Origin: Warburgia ugandensis
Lineage: Eukaryota; Streptophyta; Magnoliopsida; Canellales; Canellaceae
DNA: 64,000 nucleotides
Reading direction: 5' to 3'
NCBI GenBank assembly: GCA_035236585.1
Contig: CP141136.1
Span: 32,634,949-32,698,948, forward strand
Shown piece after piece: positions 1 to 13,424 of the stretch. Made by a program: the position numbers and the translations under genes. A model generated the notes under the pieces. It ran no database searches. It saw only the letters and a program-made list of their open reading frames with translations, and was not told the DNA's origin. Numbering within the stretch: position 1 is the stretch's first letter; each line of letters begins with the position of its first letter.

Positions 1-2927
1 TGATTTGGTGGTGATTGATATTACTCCTTATGATGTAATCATGGCATCAATTTCTTGTCCAAGTATCGTGCCATTATTGATTGTAGTCAAAAAAGGGTTA
101 CTTTTGTCTTACCTAGTGCAGTTCATTTTTATTTCTCCACCACAGAGGATTATGGTTGCACACAAGTCCATGTTGGCTACAAAAGCCAAAAAGACTATAG
201 TAGGTAGATGGTGATCATGGTGGGTTGTGATGATGTTGATGATAGTATTGAATCCATTCCAATAGTAAAGGAATTTTTAGATGTTTTCACTGATGAATTG
301 TCAAGATTACCTCCAAAGAGGGAGGATGACTTTGCAATTGAGCTTTATCCTGGTGTTTCTCCAATTTTAGTTGCTCCAAACAGAATAATGCTTATTGAAT
401 TATAGAAGCTAAAGGTGCAATTGGTGGAGTTGTAAGGTAAGGGTTTCATTTACCCTAGTACTTTGCCATGGGGAGCTCTAGTGTTGTTTGCAAGGAAGAA
501 AGATGGCACACTGAGGTTATGTATTGACTATCAATAATTGAATAGGGTTGACAATCAAGAACATATACCCATTATTGAGGATTGATGACCTATTTGATCA
601 GCTGAGGTGATATAAATGTTTTTCCAGGATTAACTTGCGATCTGGATATCGTCAAATGCAAGTAAGGGACAAAGATATCCCTAAGACGTAATTTAGGACT
701 TGATATGGTTATTTTGAGTTTGTAGTGATGCCTTTTGGGTTGGAAAATGCTCTAGCAACATTTATTAGCCTAATGAATTGAATCTTCCTCCCCTTTTAGA
801 TCAATTTGTTATCATGTTTGTGGATGATGTATTGATATACTCAAGGTCTAAAGAGGAGCATGAACAACACTTGTTTATTGCATTATAGTTGTTGAGGGAA
901 CACCGGCTATGTGAGAAAGTTAGCGAGTGAGAGTTTTGGGCAACCAAGGTAAATTTCCTTGAGCATGTAGTTTCTAGTGATGAGATTTCAATTGACCCAT
1001 CAAAGATTGAAGCTATGATGATTTGAGAAAGATTGAGGAACATAACCAAGATCTAGAGTTTCCTTGGGTTGGCATGTTATTATAGGAGGTTTGTGAAGGA
1101 CTTCTCATACATCACAGCATCCATGATAAGGCTTACAAACAAGGGTGTGGTATTTGAATGGGATGATTCATGTGACTAGTCATTTTAGGAGTTAAAGAGA
1201 CGATTGATGTTGGCACCTGTGGTCATCATGCTTAAGCGAGGTGTGGGTTATGTTGTGTATTGTGGTGCCTTACACTTAGGACTAGAATGTGTCCTATTGC
1301 AAGAAGGAAGAGTAGTGGCATACGATTCTTACCAGTTGAAGCCAAATGAGAAGAAATACCCCACTCATGACTTAGAGTTGGCAGTAGTGGTGTTTGCATT
1401 TGAAACTTTTGAAGCATTATTTGTATAGTGAAAGGTTTGATGTATTCACTAACCACAAAATTTTGAAGTACTTCTTTACTCAGAAATATTTAAATCTAAG
1501 GTAGATTAGATGGGTTGAATACTTGAAGAACTTTGATTTCACACTCCACTATCACCCAGGCAAGGTAGACATTGTCATAGATGCACTGAGTAGAAAGTCT
1601 AGAGGCTTGATGGCAGAACTTTGAAGTTTCAAGTGGAAGCCACGCGAGTCATTGACTGAGTATGACTCGTACTTTTCCTCTGAAAGTTGTGTATTTTTAT
1701 GTCAAATGATTTTCCAACCTTCTACCCTACAAAAAGTCTTGCAGGCTCAAAAAGATGATGATGTGGTTAAGAGTATTTGAGCCTGACTAAAAGATGGTGA
1801 AGTATTGAGCATTGGATCATGGACTCTTCTAGTGGGTTACAGTATTTGCCTAGACTTTTGGTACCACCAGTTGATGAGGTTAGGAGAGAATTGTTGAGTG
1901 AGGCACACCAGTCTAAATTTTGGATACATCTTGGTAGCACAAAGATGTATCATGACCTCAGGAGACTTTTGGTGGAAAGGCATGAAGAAGGACATTGCTG
2001 AGTTTGTTGCTTGATGTTTGACATGTTAGCAGGTTAAAGCAAAATATTAGAAACGTACAGTATTACTACAGCCTTTACAAGTGGCAGAATGGAAGTGGGA
2101 GCACATTACCATGGATTATGTGGCAGGTCTTCCACGTAGTAGGCAAGGTTGGAATAGCAAATGGTGATTGTTGATAGATTTATCAAGTTAGCATACTTCT
2201 TGCCAGCGAAGTTTACTGATTCACTCAAGACACTGAGTCAAATTTACATACATGAGATTGTAAGATCACATGGTGTACCTATATCCATTGTGTTAGATAG
2301 AGATTCTAGGTTTACTTCCCAGTTATTGAAGGGTTTATATGAAGCAATAGGTACAAGGTTAACTTTTAGCTTTGCATTTCATCCTTAGACAAATGGACAA
2401 TTTGAGAGAGTGACTCGGGTGCTTGAAGATATATTGAGAGCTTGTGTGTTAGACTTTCAAGAAAAGTGGGCCGAACATCTACTATTGGTGGAATTCTTAT
2501 ACAACAATAGTTTTTAGTCTAGTATTAGGATGGCACCATTTGAGGTATTATATGGTAGACTATGTCAACCCCTAGTTTGTTGGGCAGAGGTTGGTGAGAC
2601 ATTATTGTTAGCCCTGAGTTAGTTAAAGAGACTATAGAAAGGGTGAAACAAATCAGACAACTACTGTTGATAGCTTAGAGTAGAACCAAGATTTATGTTG
2701 ACTGAAGGAGATGACTATTGGACTTTGAGGTAGGAGATTACGTGTTTCTAAAAGCTAGGGCAAGACTAAGAGTGACACGTTTTGGAAAGAGTGGGAAGCT
2801 ATCTCCTCGATTTATTAGACTGTTCGAGATTCTGGAGTAAAAAATACAGCAAAAATACCCAGAACTATTTAAGGACTCAAGTAGCTATTTAATTTCAAGG
2901 ATGAAATTTCTTTAAGGGGGGAAGGGT
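1..2927 (+). pseudogene. Decayed Ty3/gypsy chromovirus pol (protease end to integrase), element A
   Basis: This is the internal part of an old LTR retrotransposon that enters the window from the left. It aligns by eye with the better-preserved element at 23857-35119. Visible parts are the end of protease (DITPYDVI at the start), reverse transcriptase with FVDD at 817-828, RNase H around 1204-1430 ([13 protein letters not shown]), and integrase from about 1860, with MDYVAGLP near 2110, LDRDSRF near 2293 and QFERV near 2400. Many in-frame stops and TG/CA in place of CG show long decay. The C-terminal integrase and chromodomain are missing: sequence jumps from the equivalent of about 31454 to about 31737 of the other element. 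A purine tract (aaggggggaaggg, 2914-2926) precedes the LTR. It is non-functional. The assignment to gypsy is sure; the Tekay/Del clade is inferred from the relative. Confidence 0.9.
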
Positions 2928-5900
2928 TATCATACTTGTGTCCTAAAATTAGGTCAAAGATGAATTAACTTGTTAATCATCTCAAATTTGGTGAAACAGG
3001 ACAAACAAGGCAGGATTGAGTAGGTAAGCCGTACATGAGTTTAGTCATAAACTGAACACAGTTTTGGGTAAATTTTGATCCTTAAAACTTATTAAATGTG
3101 TATCTTATTAAGGATCAAATGACTTGAAATTTCGTTCTGGATTCATAGCAAATTTTAAGGAATTTTGCTTTAAGATGAAAATTTTATCATAAATTAAGTA
3201 ATTATGAAAGAAATTTGAAAATAAATTAAAAATATTGAAATTTGGTGATGAAAGGTTGATTATTGGATTGTGCTCGATGAGATCTTTCCAATGACACTAA
3301 GAATGCGTGAAATATAGACCGAGATCCAAAGATTGAAAAGTTTTACAAATAAATAAAGGGAGTTCAGATTGATAATGGCACCCCTGTTCTGACTATTCTG
3401 ACAAGGTTAGTTGAGAAGCAAGTCAACACGTGGGAGTCAAACTCACCACGTGGACTTAGCTACCCCTCCCTCCACACATCTATAACATGAAGAAACAAGG
3501 AAAAAGCCATCACCGATAGTCTTTCCCCTGTTATTTCCTTCTCCTTGATCGACTATCAAGACTTTCGATTCCTCCTTCGATGAAAGGAAACTAACATGGA
3601 CGATGCCAGCCTCTCACCCCACCACTATTCTACGATCCTCCTTTGGGTTCTCCTCCCACGAGATTAGCTGACAAAGACAAAGGGTGAATGACCACCTAAA
3701 ACCAACCGAAGAGTGGTTGATCGAGTAAGTTCTCCCTTTTGTTTTCTTCTTTTCCTTTTTCTCTCCGAGCCATTCCCAACCAATGTTCATTATTACTGTA
3801 GCCATTTTTGAATGCTAAGAATGGTGAAACCCATGAGAAAATCAACTAGTTGAAAAACACAGTAAAACAACATCTGATCAATGATTGAAACTGTTCATTT
3901 TATTCCTCAGATGATTCTAAGTAAAACCCCTTATGCTTCATGAAAATTTGTCAATTATCAATGCTGAAAATTAAGAAAAATAGTCAGATCGACAACTTTA
4001 AAAAGTTAGATAAAATCTGGCCAAAAACCCAAGTTTCAATAGAATTTATAGAGAAAAACTAGATAGGACTCAAATTCATGAAATTTTGACAAAATATGTA
4101 CAATTTGGTGTAGTTTTCATGCTATGTTTGTCGCAGACGATGACTGGAATTCGGTCACCTTCTTCGACAACAACAACTTTTTCCAACAAGACCTTAAAAA
4201 ATTGAATTTTTGGGTTTTGATTAATTCTTACTTGATCTTTTCATCTATAAAGAAGGATCATCAATTAGGAATCGATTAATCCTTGAATTTTTTATCAAAA
4301 ACTTTATAGTGCATAGGGAAAAATTAAAATCTTAGCATTTGACCTTTAAGAACATGATCGAAAGGTAGACCTGTGAAAAATGTGACTTTAATTACACATC
4401 ATAATGAATTGTGACAGAAATGAAAGATCAATTACGGACTAGTTGATGGAAGATTTGATTTGACCGTCCAAAAACTCAAATGGTGATGATCGAATGTTAT
4501 AAAATTCGATCAGACCATGGATTATGGTTGAAATCATTGAATTGATGAATAACTTACCTTAAATGATGGGAATTGAAACTTCTAGATGTCTACACTCAAT
4601 CTGAACCGTCGATTTAAGACCAATGGTGCTTATCTAAGTAGATAACAACCAATTGGTGTCCTGATCATCAATCTAGATATCAAAGGTTGGATCAATGATA
4701 TTACAATTAGAGATCTTGAAAATAATTAGTGTAAATTGTATGGAATTCTGAAATTTACTTAGAATTTAATCCTTAACACAGGTTTTGAATGCAGTTTGGA
4801 TGGTATTGATAAATGATTTGTGAGTTATACTTAGAACTTAGGTAAGGACCTTAAACCTTCTTTATCCTTAAATTCCTATTAATCTATTCACTTATAATTA
4901 ACATTGTTGATGTGTAGAACATATAGATCATTCCTAAGATGGTAAACCATGAGGAATGGGTTGTCAATTATTAAGCCTTCCAAGATGGTAAACCCTGATT
5001 GAAAGGTTGCTTGATTCTTTAGGATTATGTGGACCTGCCCAAGATGGTAAACCTTGAGAGATGAGCTATTAGGTGTTGAGTCTCTCATGATGGTAAACCC
5101 TAGGGGAAAGGACTAACTAGTCTTTTGGAATCACGGCGAGCCGACCAAAATGGTAAACCTTGAGGGATGAGCTGACAAACTTGAGTCTCCCAAGATGATA
5201 AACTCTAAGAAAAAGGGCTACTTGGTTGATTGTGACTATGGCGGAGCTGCCCAAGATGGTAAATCTTGAGGGAACTTGACATTGGTGTTGCCTAAGATGG
5301 TAAATCCTGAGGGTTTGGTTGCCTTGTGTATGATACTCATAGTGAGCCACCCAAGATGGTAAACCTTGAGAGAGATAACTACTTAATCAGTGAGATGATA
5401 GCATATTTGCTTATCATTGCTGAGGGAATAATCAAATAAAATACATTTCTGTATAGTTTTATCTAAACGCTATGCTTATGGTCCTATAGTTTAAATTTAG
5501 AATAAACCATAATTTTGGTTGAATGTCCATACATTATCCGTAATATTAAATGCTCACGACTTCGTTACTTATATGTTGAAATGAAAATGAATGTCCTGTG
5601 GTTGGACATGAATGGGGAGTGGACATTGCATAGGCTTATTTGCATTCTATGATCATGGCTTCACAGTTTGAATTTGGAATAAACTGTATATCTATTCTGA
5701 TACCAGAATGTTATATCTGATAATACATGATAGTTACTTTATTGATTACTAGTTAAAAAATGGAAATGAATGTTCCAAGTTTGGATATGAATGTGTAGTG
5801 GAGCTAAGCTCAACAAGAATGGTAGTATAGGCATGGGTTTAGTTCTTTTTCCTTACTAGGCTTTGCATCTCACCTTATTATTTTTCAGGTACTAGCCAAG

Positions 5901-6428
5901 CTAATAAGGGAAAAGCTCTTGATGAAAATGAATGAGGCTAGACTAAGTGATGACGTTGTATTGTATATGTATGTTGGTGATGAATACGAGTTGTGTTCTA
6001 TTATCTAATGAGTAGCCCTATGCATCTCTTTCTAACATCCTGTACATTTTTAACTTGATGGGAGTGTATGAGATTTAGCTTGAACATTAAGTTAGGAATT
6101 ATGAATTATTGTTACTTACTGTGGTGAATGGTGTGGAGACAGAGTCTCCTTAGACATTTTAAACCATTGTATTGTTTATCAAGTGAATCACATCACATGC
6201 ATTAAATGCATAAGTTTGAAAAACAGGGGAACTCTTCTAAAGTTTTGGTAGAATTAAGCTATTAAAAATTTATATTATCTAAACTATGACTTGCACAGGA
6301 CAAGTATTTAGCTCTCTCGATACTTCCACTGCAATATATGGGAAAAAAAGGCCACGTAGGCTTCGCCTGAACCAATCATTATTGTTTGATTACGTTAAAC
6401 TGTGACCTTGGGGATTGGGGTTACGACA
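2928..6428 (+). mobile_element. 3' LTR of chromovirus element A
   Basis: The LTR starts tatcatacttgtgtcc and ends ggggttacgaca. These match the start (tgtcacgctcgtgtcc) and end (ggggtcgtgaca) of the LTRs at 23857 and 31816, with CpG sites changed to TpG or CpA. It follows a polypurine tract directly and is about 3.5 kb. It contains the same internal landmarks in the same order as the other LTRs: a CT-rich leader near 3500-3780, the tandem array at 4930-5390, and a ggccacgtaggc block near the end. No partner 5' LTR is in the window. Confidence 0.85.
4930..5390 (+). repeat. Tandem array inside LTR of element A
   Basis: About nine copies of a core aagatggtaaaccctgaggg recur with alternating spacing of about 45 and 60 bp. 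Cores lie near 4935, 4983, 5040, 5088, 5146, 5190, 5253, 5293 and 5354. The same array sits at the same relative place in the two LTRs of the younger element. Confidence 0.85.
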
Positions 6429-6434
6429 ATGCCT

Positions 6435-6770
6435 ACCTCCAAGTCTTATGGTAATCATAGAGCACCTGCCGACCAATCCGGGACTTAGGACACTCCCAGA
6501 GTGCCAGCCCAAAACATTAATTAAATCCATATCTACTAAGACTTACAGCTGCTCATAAAGCATATGCCTAATGCATCAACATATCAATATCCATCAGGAC
6601 TTTATGGGTACTCATAGAGTACATGTTAAAAGCATCAATGAAATCATAACCATCAGATCTTACAGCTGCTCATAGAGAGCTTGCATAAACATCGACAAAT
6701 TTGTATCCATTAGGACTTATGGCTACTCGACGAGTGCCTGCCCAAATCATAAATCATATACATCTCCAAA
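6435..6770. repeat. Degenerate ~59-bp tandem array
   Basis: Units share the pattern AGGACTTA-n-GCTACTCATAGAGTGCCTGCC followed by an AT-rich part ending in atccat. At least four units can be read between 6536 and 6770, plus one or two more diverged ones from 6435. Confidence 0.7.
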
Positions 6771-8469
6771 ATCATTTCATTTTATAATAAAAAAATCATT
6801 ATTTCAAAGTTTTATGAGAAACCATTCAAATCTATTCATTTTCAACCCATTTTCTCAACAAGCTGTAATAACATATCTTTGCAAGCATTCAAAACATGCA
6901 GTCTTTATTCATAAATTAGATAACAGTCCTTCAGTTCCCAAAAGTGTAAATCCAACACAATGGTTATAAAAGGTGAATCTTTAAACAATATCTTAAAAGC
7001 ACTTAGACCATAGTTAAACTGGTGATAAAGCCTTTATCAATAAAGACACATATGCTATAACTTAAGGTCATGGCTTGTAAACATCTATTGTATGTCCATA
7101 GCATTTAGAATATTCTTTCCAAGTTTGTGAATCATTTCATGTGATTATGGCTATTTCTAATCCTACATATCATTAGATATTTCCATTTCAACAAATAGTA
7201 GTAAAATCATGTTAAAGTGAACCTAATTAGGGCTATTGTTTACACAATTTTTTATTTGATCTCTTGGTTTTGAAGATCTTAGGATTATTCCTTCAGCATC
7301 TATTCATGAATATAAATTATGAGTTAATATGTTAAATTTTCTTCTATCTTGGAACCAATCATTTCAGCATTCTCGAGTTGTTAAGTTACAAGCATGACAT
7401 CTTCCATGAGATTTGCTTAGGTCTTTCTATAGTTCAAAACCTTGTGAGCTACTATGAAATATTGACTTTATTGTTGACATACTTATTAATAGTTCATACT
7501 GTTCGGGGCATTCCAAATATTATAGTATCAATATACAAGTCCTTGTGTCTCGGTAGCATACTTAAGATCAAACCTTGTTTAAGGTGTTACAATGTCCATT
7601 TGATCTAAGTATAAGTTCAAAAATAAGATATGTAGTCTGGTTACTCATTTTTCTTAATGTTATAATTAGCATAAAAAGTGTTTTGGGTTCATTCCACATT
7701 TGCAACTAATTCGAGTGTATTATATATATATATATGCTAAGTTCCAGTCAATGAGTATGGTCTCCATTCTTTTGTTTGGGCATTATAAGTAGGATAACAG
7801 TAACATTTTCTATTTAAACTACTCATTCAAATTTTGATTTGATAATTTAAATGGTGTCACAAGATAACTTCTAAATTTATCGCATGCTTTCATAATTTTA
7901 GTAATTAATGATAATACCTTGTAAATCATCATCTGCATTAATTATTCTTACAAAGACATGGCAATTATTAAACTTTTCAAAATAGCAATCTTAATCCACC
8001 TACCTTATATGGTGTTTATCCCTTGGTTCTCGTGTGCACCTCCTTTAACTCTATATGTTGATTGACTAATTCAGAGGTTTCGTAGTTGATCCATCATGAA
8101 TGGCCCTGATTGTGTCTCTCTCACTAAGTAGTGCACTGAGAAAGCAAAGAAATATTTATCTATAGCTCTAACCGTGAAACTACTATAGATCAAAAAGAGA
8201 TATAGTGGCTGATCTCACAGATCTGGCATTAGAGAGTCAATCAATAATCAGATCGAAACAAATACTAAAATCAGATATGGATCTAGGAGTGTGTTTCTCT
8301 AATATACAATCAAATCAAGATAAAGAGCTAGATCAAATCACATATTAGATGATCTGGTGTGAAAGCTACATCTAGACCTAAAAGAGGAGCTCATATTGAT
8401 CGCATGTCTAGGTACTAATTGGTTACTTAATGGTCGAATCGTCTCTCAAGGGTGGATTAGTCAAAGATT

Positions 8470-8845
8470 TGATGTTTCAATGACCGATCTAGGGTCAGAT
8501 CAAGATGAACGAATCAAATCCATCATAGATCTAGTTTTTGGTGACTAATCAATAGTCGAATAGTGGTGAATGGGTCAGATCAGTCACAGATCAAAGTCCT
8601 GGTGACCAATCAATGGTTGATTGTATGATGGTTTGCAAATCAATCATAAATCTGACTTTTAAAGATAGATCAACAATCAAATCATGATGAATGATTGGGA
8701 TAGGTTCAAATGATCCATTTAGAGGCAGATCAATGGCCGGAATGATCTACAAAATCAGTCATAAATCCATCATTCAAAGATAGATCAACAACTATATCTT
8801 AACGAATAGGCAAATCGGTCACAAATCTAATGATTTCGTATGATC
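8470..8845. repeat. Degenerate ~60-bp GATCAAT-rich tandem array
   Basis: About six units share a form like agATCAATggTcgaat followed by gtcAgatCAgTCAcaaATCtaa. They are strongly diverged. Unit starts are near 8480, 8545, 8605, 8665, 8730 and 8785. No coding potential is seen. Confidence 0.6.
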
Positions 8846-9149
8846 AAGTGTCTGGTCATGATTAATGGTCAGATCTTCTCCGATCAATGAACGGATAGAT
8901 GGGTCTTGTTCCTCGTGATGCAAGGATCGCAAAAGTCTGAGAGGCATAATGGGGCTTGTTATGTCAACTTGGCTCATCAAGACGGAGAGCAGGTGACATG
9001 GTAAGTTGCCTTGCCCTAACCTGCTAGAGGAAGAAGGAAGCAGGAGAAGGGAGTAGGTGGGGGATGGCACACGAGTCAGGCGGTGCTAGCTAGAGGAGGC
9101 AAAGGGGCGAAATGAGACTGGCATAGCCTGCTAGTTGGGTTGCGCAAGT

Positions 9150-9152
<3 letters not shown>

Positions 9153-9190
<38 letters not shown>
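9153..9190. repeat. (AG)n microsatellite
   Basis: An uninterrupted AG dinucleotide run of roughly 38 bp lies in a GC-richer stretch (9000-9700) that otherwise shows no recognisable gene. Confidence 0.9.
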
Positions 9191-9197
<7 letters not shown>

Positions 9198-10064
9198 GGT
9201 GTGGTTGGCCCGATCAGGATGCCGATCCGTGTCGTGCTTATGGAGGGGAATAGGGAGGGGTAGGAGAAGCCGAATTGGTGTGGCCAGTCGACTGCACCAG
9301 TTGGAGGTGGGGAAGACGAGAGATCGAGAGGGAGCGATAGGGAAGAGAGGGGTTTTGGGTGGTGGCTAGTGGCCCTGCCCGGTCACTGCCTGGACTGGTG
9401 CGGCCGATTGGTTGCACCGGTCTCCAGTGGGTCGAGGCGGAGGAGAAGGGCAAGAGGAGAGGGGGTTTCGGGCATATGTCGGCATGATTCTGACGTCATT
9501 CAACCTGCACGGTCAGACGACGTCGTCGAGCAGCGCGCATAGCAAAGGTGCTCCTGCTGCTCCAGACGACAGATGACCAGTGAGACAGGAAGAGAGGGGG
9601 TAAAGACTTGGACTGGAACCTAGGTAGAGGGTGAGCCGGGGCCAATGGGAGATTGAACAGATAGGGGGTGGACGCCAGGGTTTTGCCCTTTCTCTGGCGT
9701 TCCGTCGTCTTTTCCTGTTTTTGGGGGTCGCCTAATGCGAGGAAAACTAGGCGATGTGTGGAGGATCAACCCATTGCATCTCGAGCCTAGCTCCACGTGT
9801 TGAGGGTTGGTCTGCGGCATAGAAAGAAAACCGAGGTTGGGTACTATTATCAATTTGGACTCTCTTAAATTAGTAAAATTTTGAAGAATTTTTTCACTGA
9901 TCTCTATTTTGTACAAAATTAATGTAATTTTATTTTTAATAGTTTTAAATTCAAATTTTGAGTTTTAAAGGGAGTCACTTTTTTTAAATTCAATTTTTAT
10001 TTTTATTTTAATTAAAATATGTTATAATTATCTAAAAATTAACTCATAATTTAAGGTTGTTACA

Positions 10065-13000
10065 AATACAATTATATTCATCACTTATTTTGTCTATAAG
10101 GAGTAATGCTTTTCAAATCAATAATAATGCCATTAGTCAATTCATCAAAATCCTTCCAAACATCTATTCAAAATTCAAATGTATAGAAAACTTATCAATG
10201 ATAAAACTACCCACTTCATATGGCAAATTCCCAAATATAGTTTAGTCTTTCTTCAACTTTTGAGAATCGGATCACAATTCAAATTTAAGTTGTAGATCTA
10301 TTTGAATTGTACATTACTTATCTAGATTATACTTCATACCTATGTAATGCATAATTATTTCATATCATAATTAAACACAGGTTTCACATCTAATGTGATT
10401 TGTGTGTCAAACAAAGTAAGTTCAAACAAAGATAGTAAGTTAAGATCCCGACTGTCATCTAATATGAGATCGTGAATTATTAACTACACATCAAATATGG
10501 ATCATGGATCACAACTCAGATGGAAGTCCAATGTTTAGAATGTGCATCAATCATCTACCCATTGAAAATTCTAAGGTGTACATTCAAAATCGAATCATGC
10601 ATCCTTAGATTGCAGATTGAATTTCCAAACTCAGCATCATTTTGGATAGCATTTCAAACTAAATTTTGTAAATTTAAGACTCGATACACTAACATGATGG
10701 TCGGGTAATTATGATCTAGGCAATAAGAGATGAAACCCAATTTGGTTTTAGGCTCAAAATGGATGGCCAAGGTTGAAATAAGAATCTTTAGCATGAACCG
10801 ATGCATCCACCTTTCCCACTGTATAGAACAATGATCTAGTAGAGGTGGAATCATATGAATGCTCGAATCCACACATATCTATGCATTTTAACTATAGCTT
10901 GATGAAAATTAGAGGACCTATGCATTTGATCATTAAGTAGCAAAGTATATAGCTAAGATGGAGCTCTCTAATCATGGTTTGATGTGCAGGGAGTCAAGGA
11001 ATGTGCTTATTGTTCACTCTACCAGTGGATTTTTTAACAAATCTGGGAGATAGGGTGACTAAGCTTGGGGATCTAAGTGTATGATTACTGATCAACAATC
11101 AGATTAAGGTAAGGGGTAGCATTCAATGTTGTTCTTAGTTCATCGATCAACTTGATCAGTTACGTTGTCCATGGATCAACGATCTGACAGAGAATGATGA
11201 TAGAATATGATATTTTGGTTATTATGCTATAAATCGAGCAAAGAGAGAGAATCGGATGTAGTGTAGCTTTAAAATTATTGTAAGCACACGAATCAAAGTA
11301 GTATTAACGTGTCTGAGAAATCGAAGCCATGAGGAATCTCACAAATTTGTATGTTGAATGGATCTTATTTAAAGTGCTTAACTTTTACCAAGACAGAGAT
11401 CGAATTGATTTGAATTTAGACCAGGAAAGTAAATGCATGGAATTAGAAACTACAATTAAAGGAAAATTAAAACTAAACAATGGAATTAGAAACTTACTTA
11501 GCTAACACATAATTAACAAAAGAAACTAATACAAAACTAGAATGAATTAAACTAAACAACTTAAGGAAACTACTAAAAAGGAAACTTTCATAATCTAAGA
11601 CTTTTCCACACAAGAAGCTTTAGAAAAATGAAATTTTCTTTAACTTAAAAAAGAAAACTTTTTAAACCTAAATTAAGATGCAAACAACTAAATAATTACT
11701 TCTAAAAAAATATTAAGCAATTAAATTAACTAAAAATAAAAGAGGAAGTTAACCTAGTACTGTACACATGATTCATAGATTGTGCGCATGGTTCATAGGT
11801 TGAAAAATGACCAGATTTGATGCTATAAATGCAAAATAACATGAAACCTTAAGATATGCACTTAATAAAAAAAATCAAAATGGATTCCTAAGGATTCAAG
11901 CAATTAAGATGTTTTGATGGTTGAAAACAAAGCATAAAAATTGAAAGGAAATTTTTTTCAGATTTTAAGCACTAAGAACTTCAAATCAAATCAAGGATAT
12001 AAAGCAACTAAAATAATAACTTTTATGCAAGATAACAATTCAGATCTAAAGTACTTTCATAGTAGAAATATCCTATAACAAGAATCCTCAATTAAATTTA
12101 ATTAAATCTATGCCAAATTACATATAAAAAAAATTGTGCACATAATACATGTACCAAAATGTGAAAATTGCACACATTTCAAAGCTCTAAAACTTGATCT
12201 AAACTATCGCAAAAGCATAGTGTAAAGCTTTCAATCTAAAGTATGGTGAAATGCAAAGCAAATCTAGAAAGGAATTCAAGGAAGAAGATGGCTAGGATGA
12301 TGAACTAAGGGGAAAAAAAATTCTTAAAACTAAGTGGATTTTAAGGAGAAAAACATGAAATTCCTAAGGGGAAAAGCAAGGTTGCAAGCTATTTCTTCTC
12401 TTGGCTGTCACTACTAGAGAAGAACTAACTTGTACCTTGAGTGAATGAGGAGGAAAAACTAATGAAAGTGAAGCAAAGAAAAGAGGGAAAGCTAAGTGGA
12501 AAGATGAGTATAGAACTAGAAAGTAAAACAGTGAAAAATGAAGGCAATAAAACTAAAACAATAAACGCAAACTGCTAACTTGAATTTTTCAACAACTAAT
12601 AAGAGAAATAACTAGAAATCCAAAGGAAGAATTGCATCATAGATAACCAAGCAAAGAGTGCAATATTTCAAGGTTGTCTCACCTAACCTATACTTAGTAA
12701 AAAAATGTAAGAACCATGGGGGATTTATAAATGGCTAGGTTTCTAGCTTAGGAAAGGCTGATTCAAGTAGGAATGAAAATCTAGATCTAGGGTTTTGAAT
12801 GAGGAATGTTAGGTGGAAGAAAATGTAGGCTAGATGATGTAAGAAAGAGATATAAGAGAGTGCCTGGTTGGCTGTTTGCTAATTAGGAAAGGGGGGACAT
12901 CTTTTTCTTAGGAATATGGGTGGAAGTCCACCCCTCCTTAATTGGATAGTGATTTGAATGGTAGAAAGGTAGGAAAAATGAAAAGAGATCTAGGGTTTCA

Positions 13001-13424
13001 AGATGTGTTGAATTGAGGTATCTAGGAATTTCCTAATTAGGAAACAACTTGAACTAAGCATCCAAACAAGGGGGAAGGCATCACCTTTTACAAATATCTC
13101 TCAATGGAATTGGAAAGTGGGATTTTATCTCTTAATGGAACCACAATGCATGATCATCTTACCTTTTACAAATATCTCTCAAAATCCCTTGAAAATCATA
13201 ATTTTAACATAAGATAGTTGCTTGAATTGGTGCTTCAATCGTGTGGTTCCATGTGGCATTCATCCATGGCTTGATGCTCACTTTAATAGCTCATTCATCG
13301 GTGGCTTAAGCGGCTTCAAGGCTTGGGTAGCTTAGCTTACTCAGATTTCCTAGTTGGACTAGGAAATCTCATGAATGGCTTCAATTTTTATCTCTATCAA
13401 GCTTGGCCTTTGGATCACCTTCTC
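10065..13424. other. AT-rich intergenic stretch, nothing recognised
   Basis: The stretch has only short open frames on both strands, no conserved protein motif, no tRNA-like element and no clear repeat boundary. Parts near 11400-12700 are very A-rich on the + strand. It may be old retroelement non-coding sequence, but I see nothing that proves it. Confidence 0.6.

Larger units (their letters stand above)
6430..10064 (-). mobile_element. Possible LTR in reverse orientation (unclassified)
   Basis: Read on the minus strand, the segment starts TGTAACAACCTTAAATT at 10064, a common plant gypsy LTR start, and ends GGAGGTAGGCA at 6430. It has terminal TG and CA, a length like the neighbouring LTRs (about 3.6 kb), and internal tandem arrays. 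No target-site duplication is visible (gacaa on the left, aatac on the right), and no polypurine tract or primer site adjoins it. It abuts the end of the LTR of element A almost exactly. It may be a solo LTR, a nested fragment, or unrelated AT-rich DNA. Confidence 0.35.

Noticed and set aside
9620-9916. 98-codon minus-strand frame
   Set aside because: No motif, compositionally biased, and inside a possible LTR.
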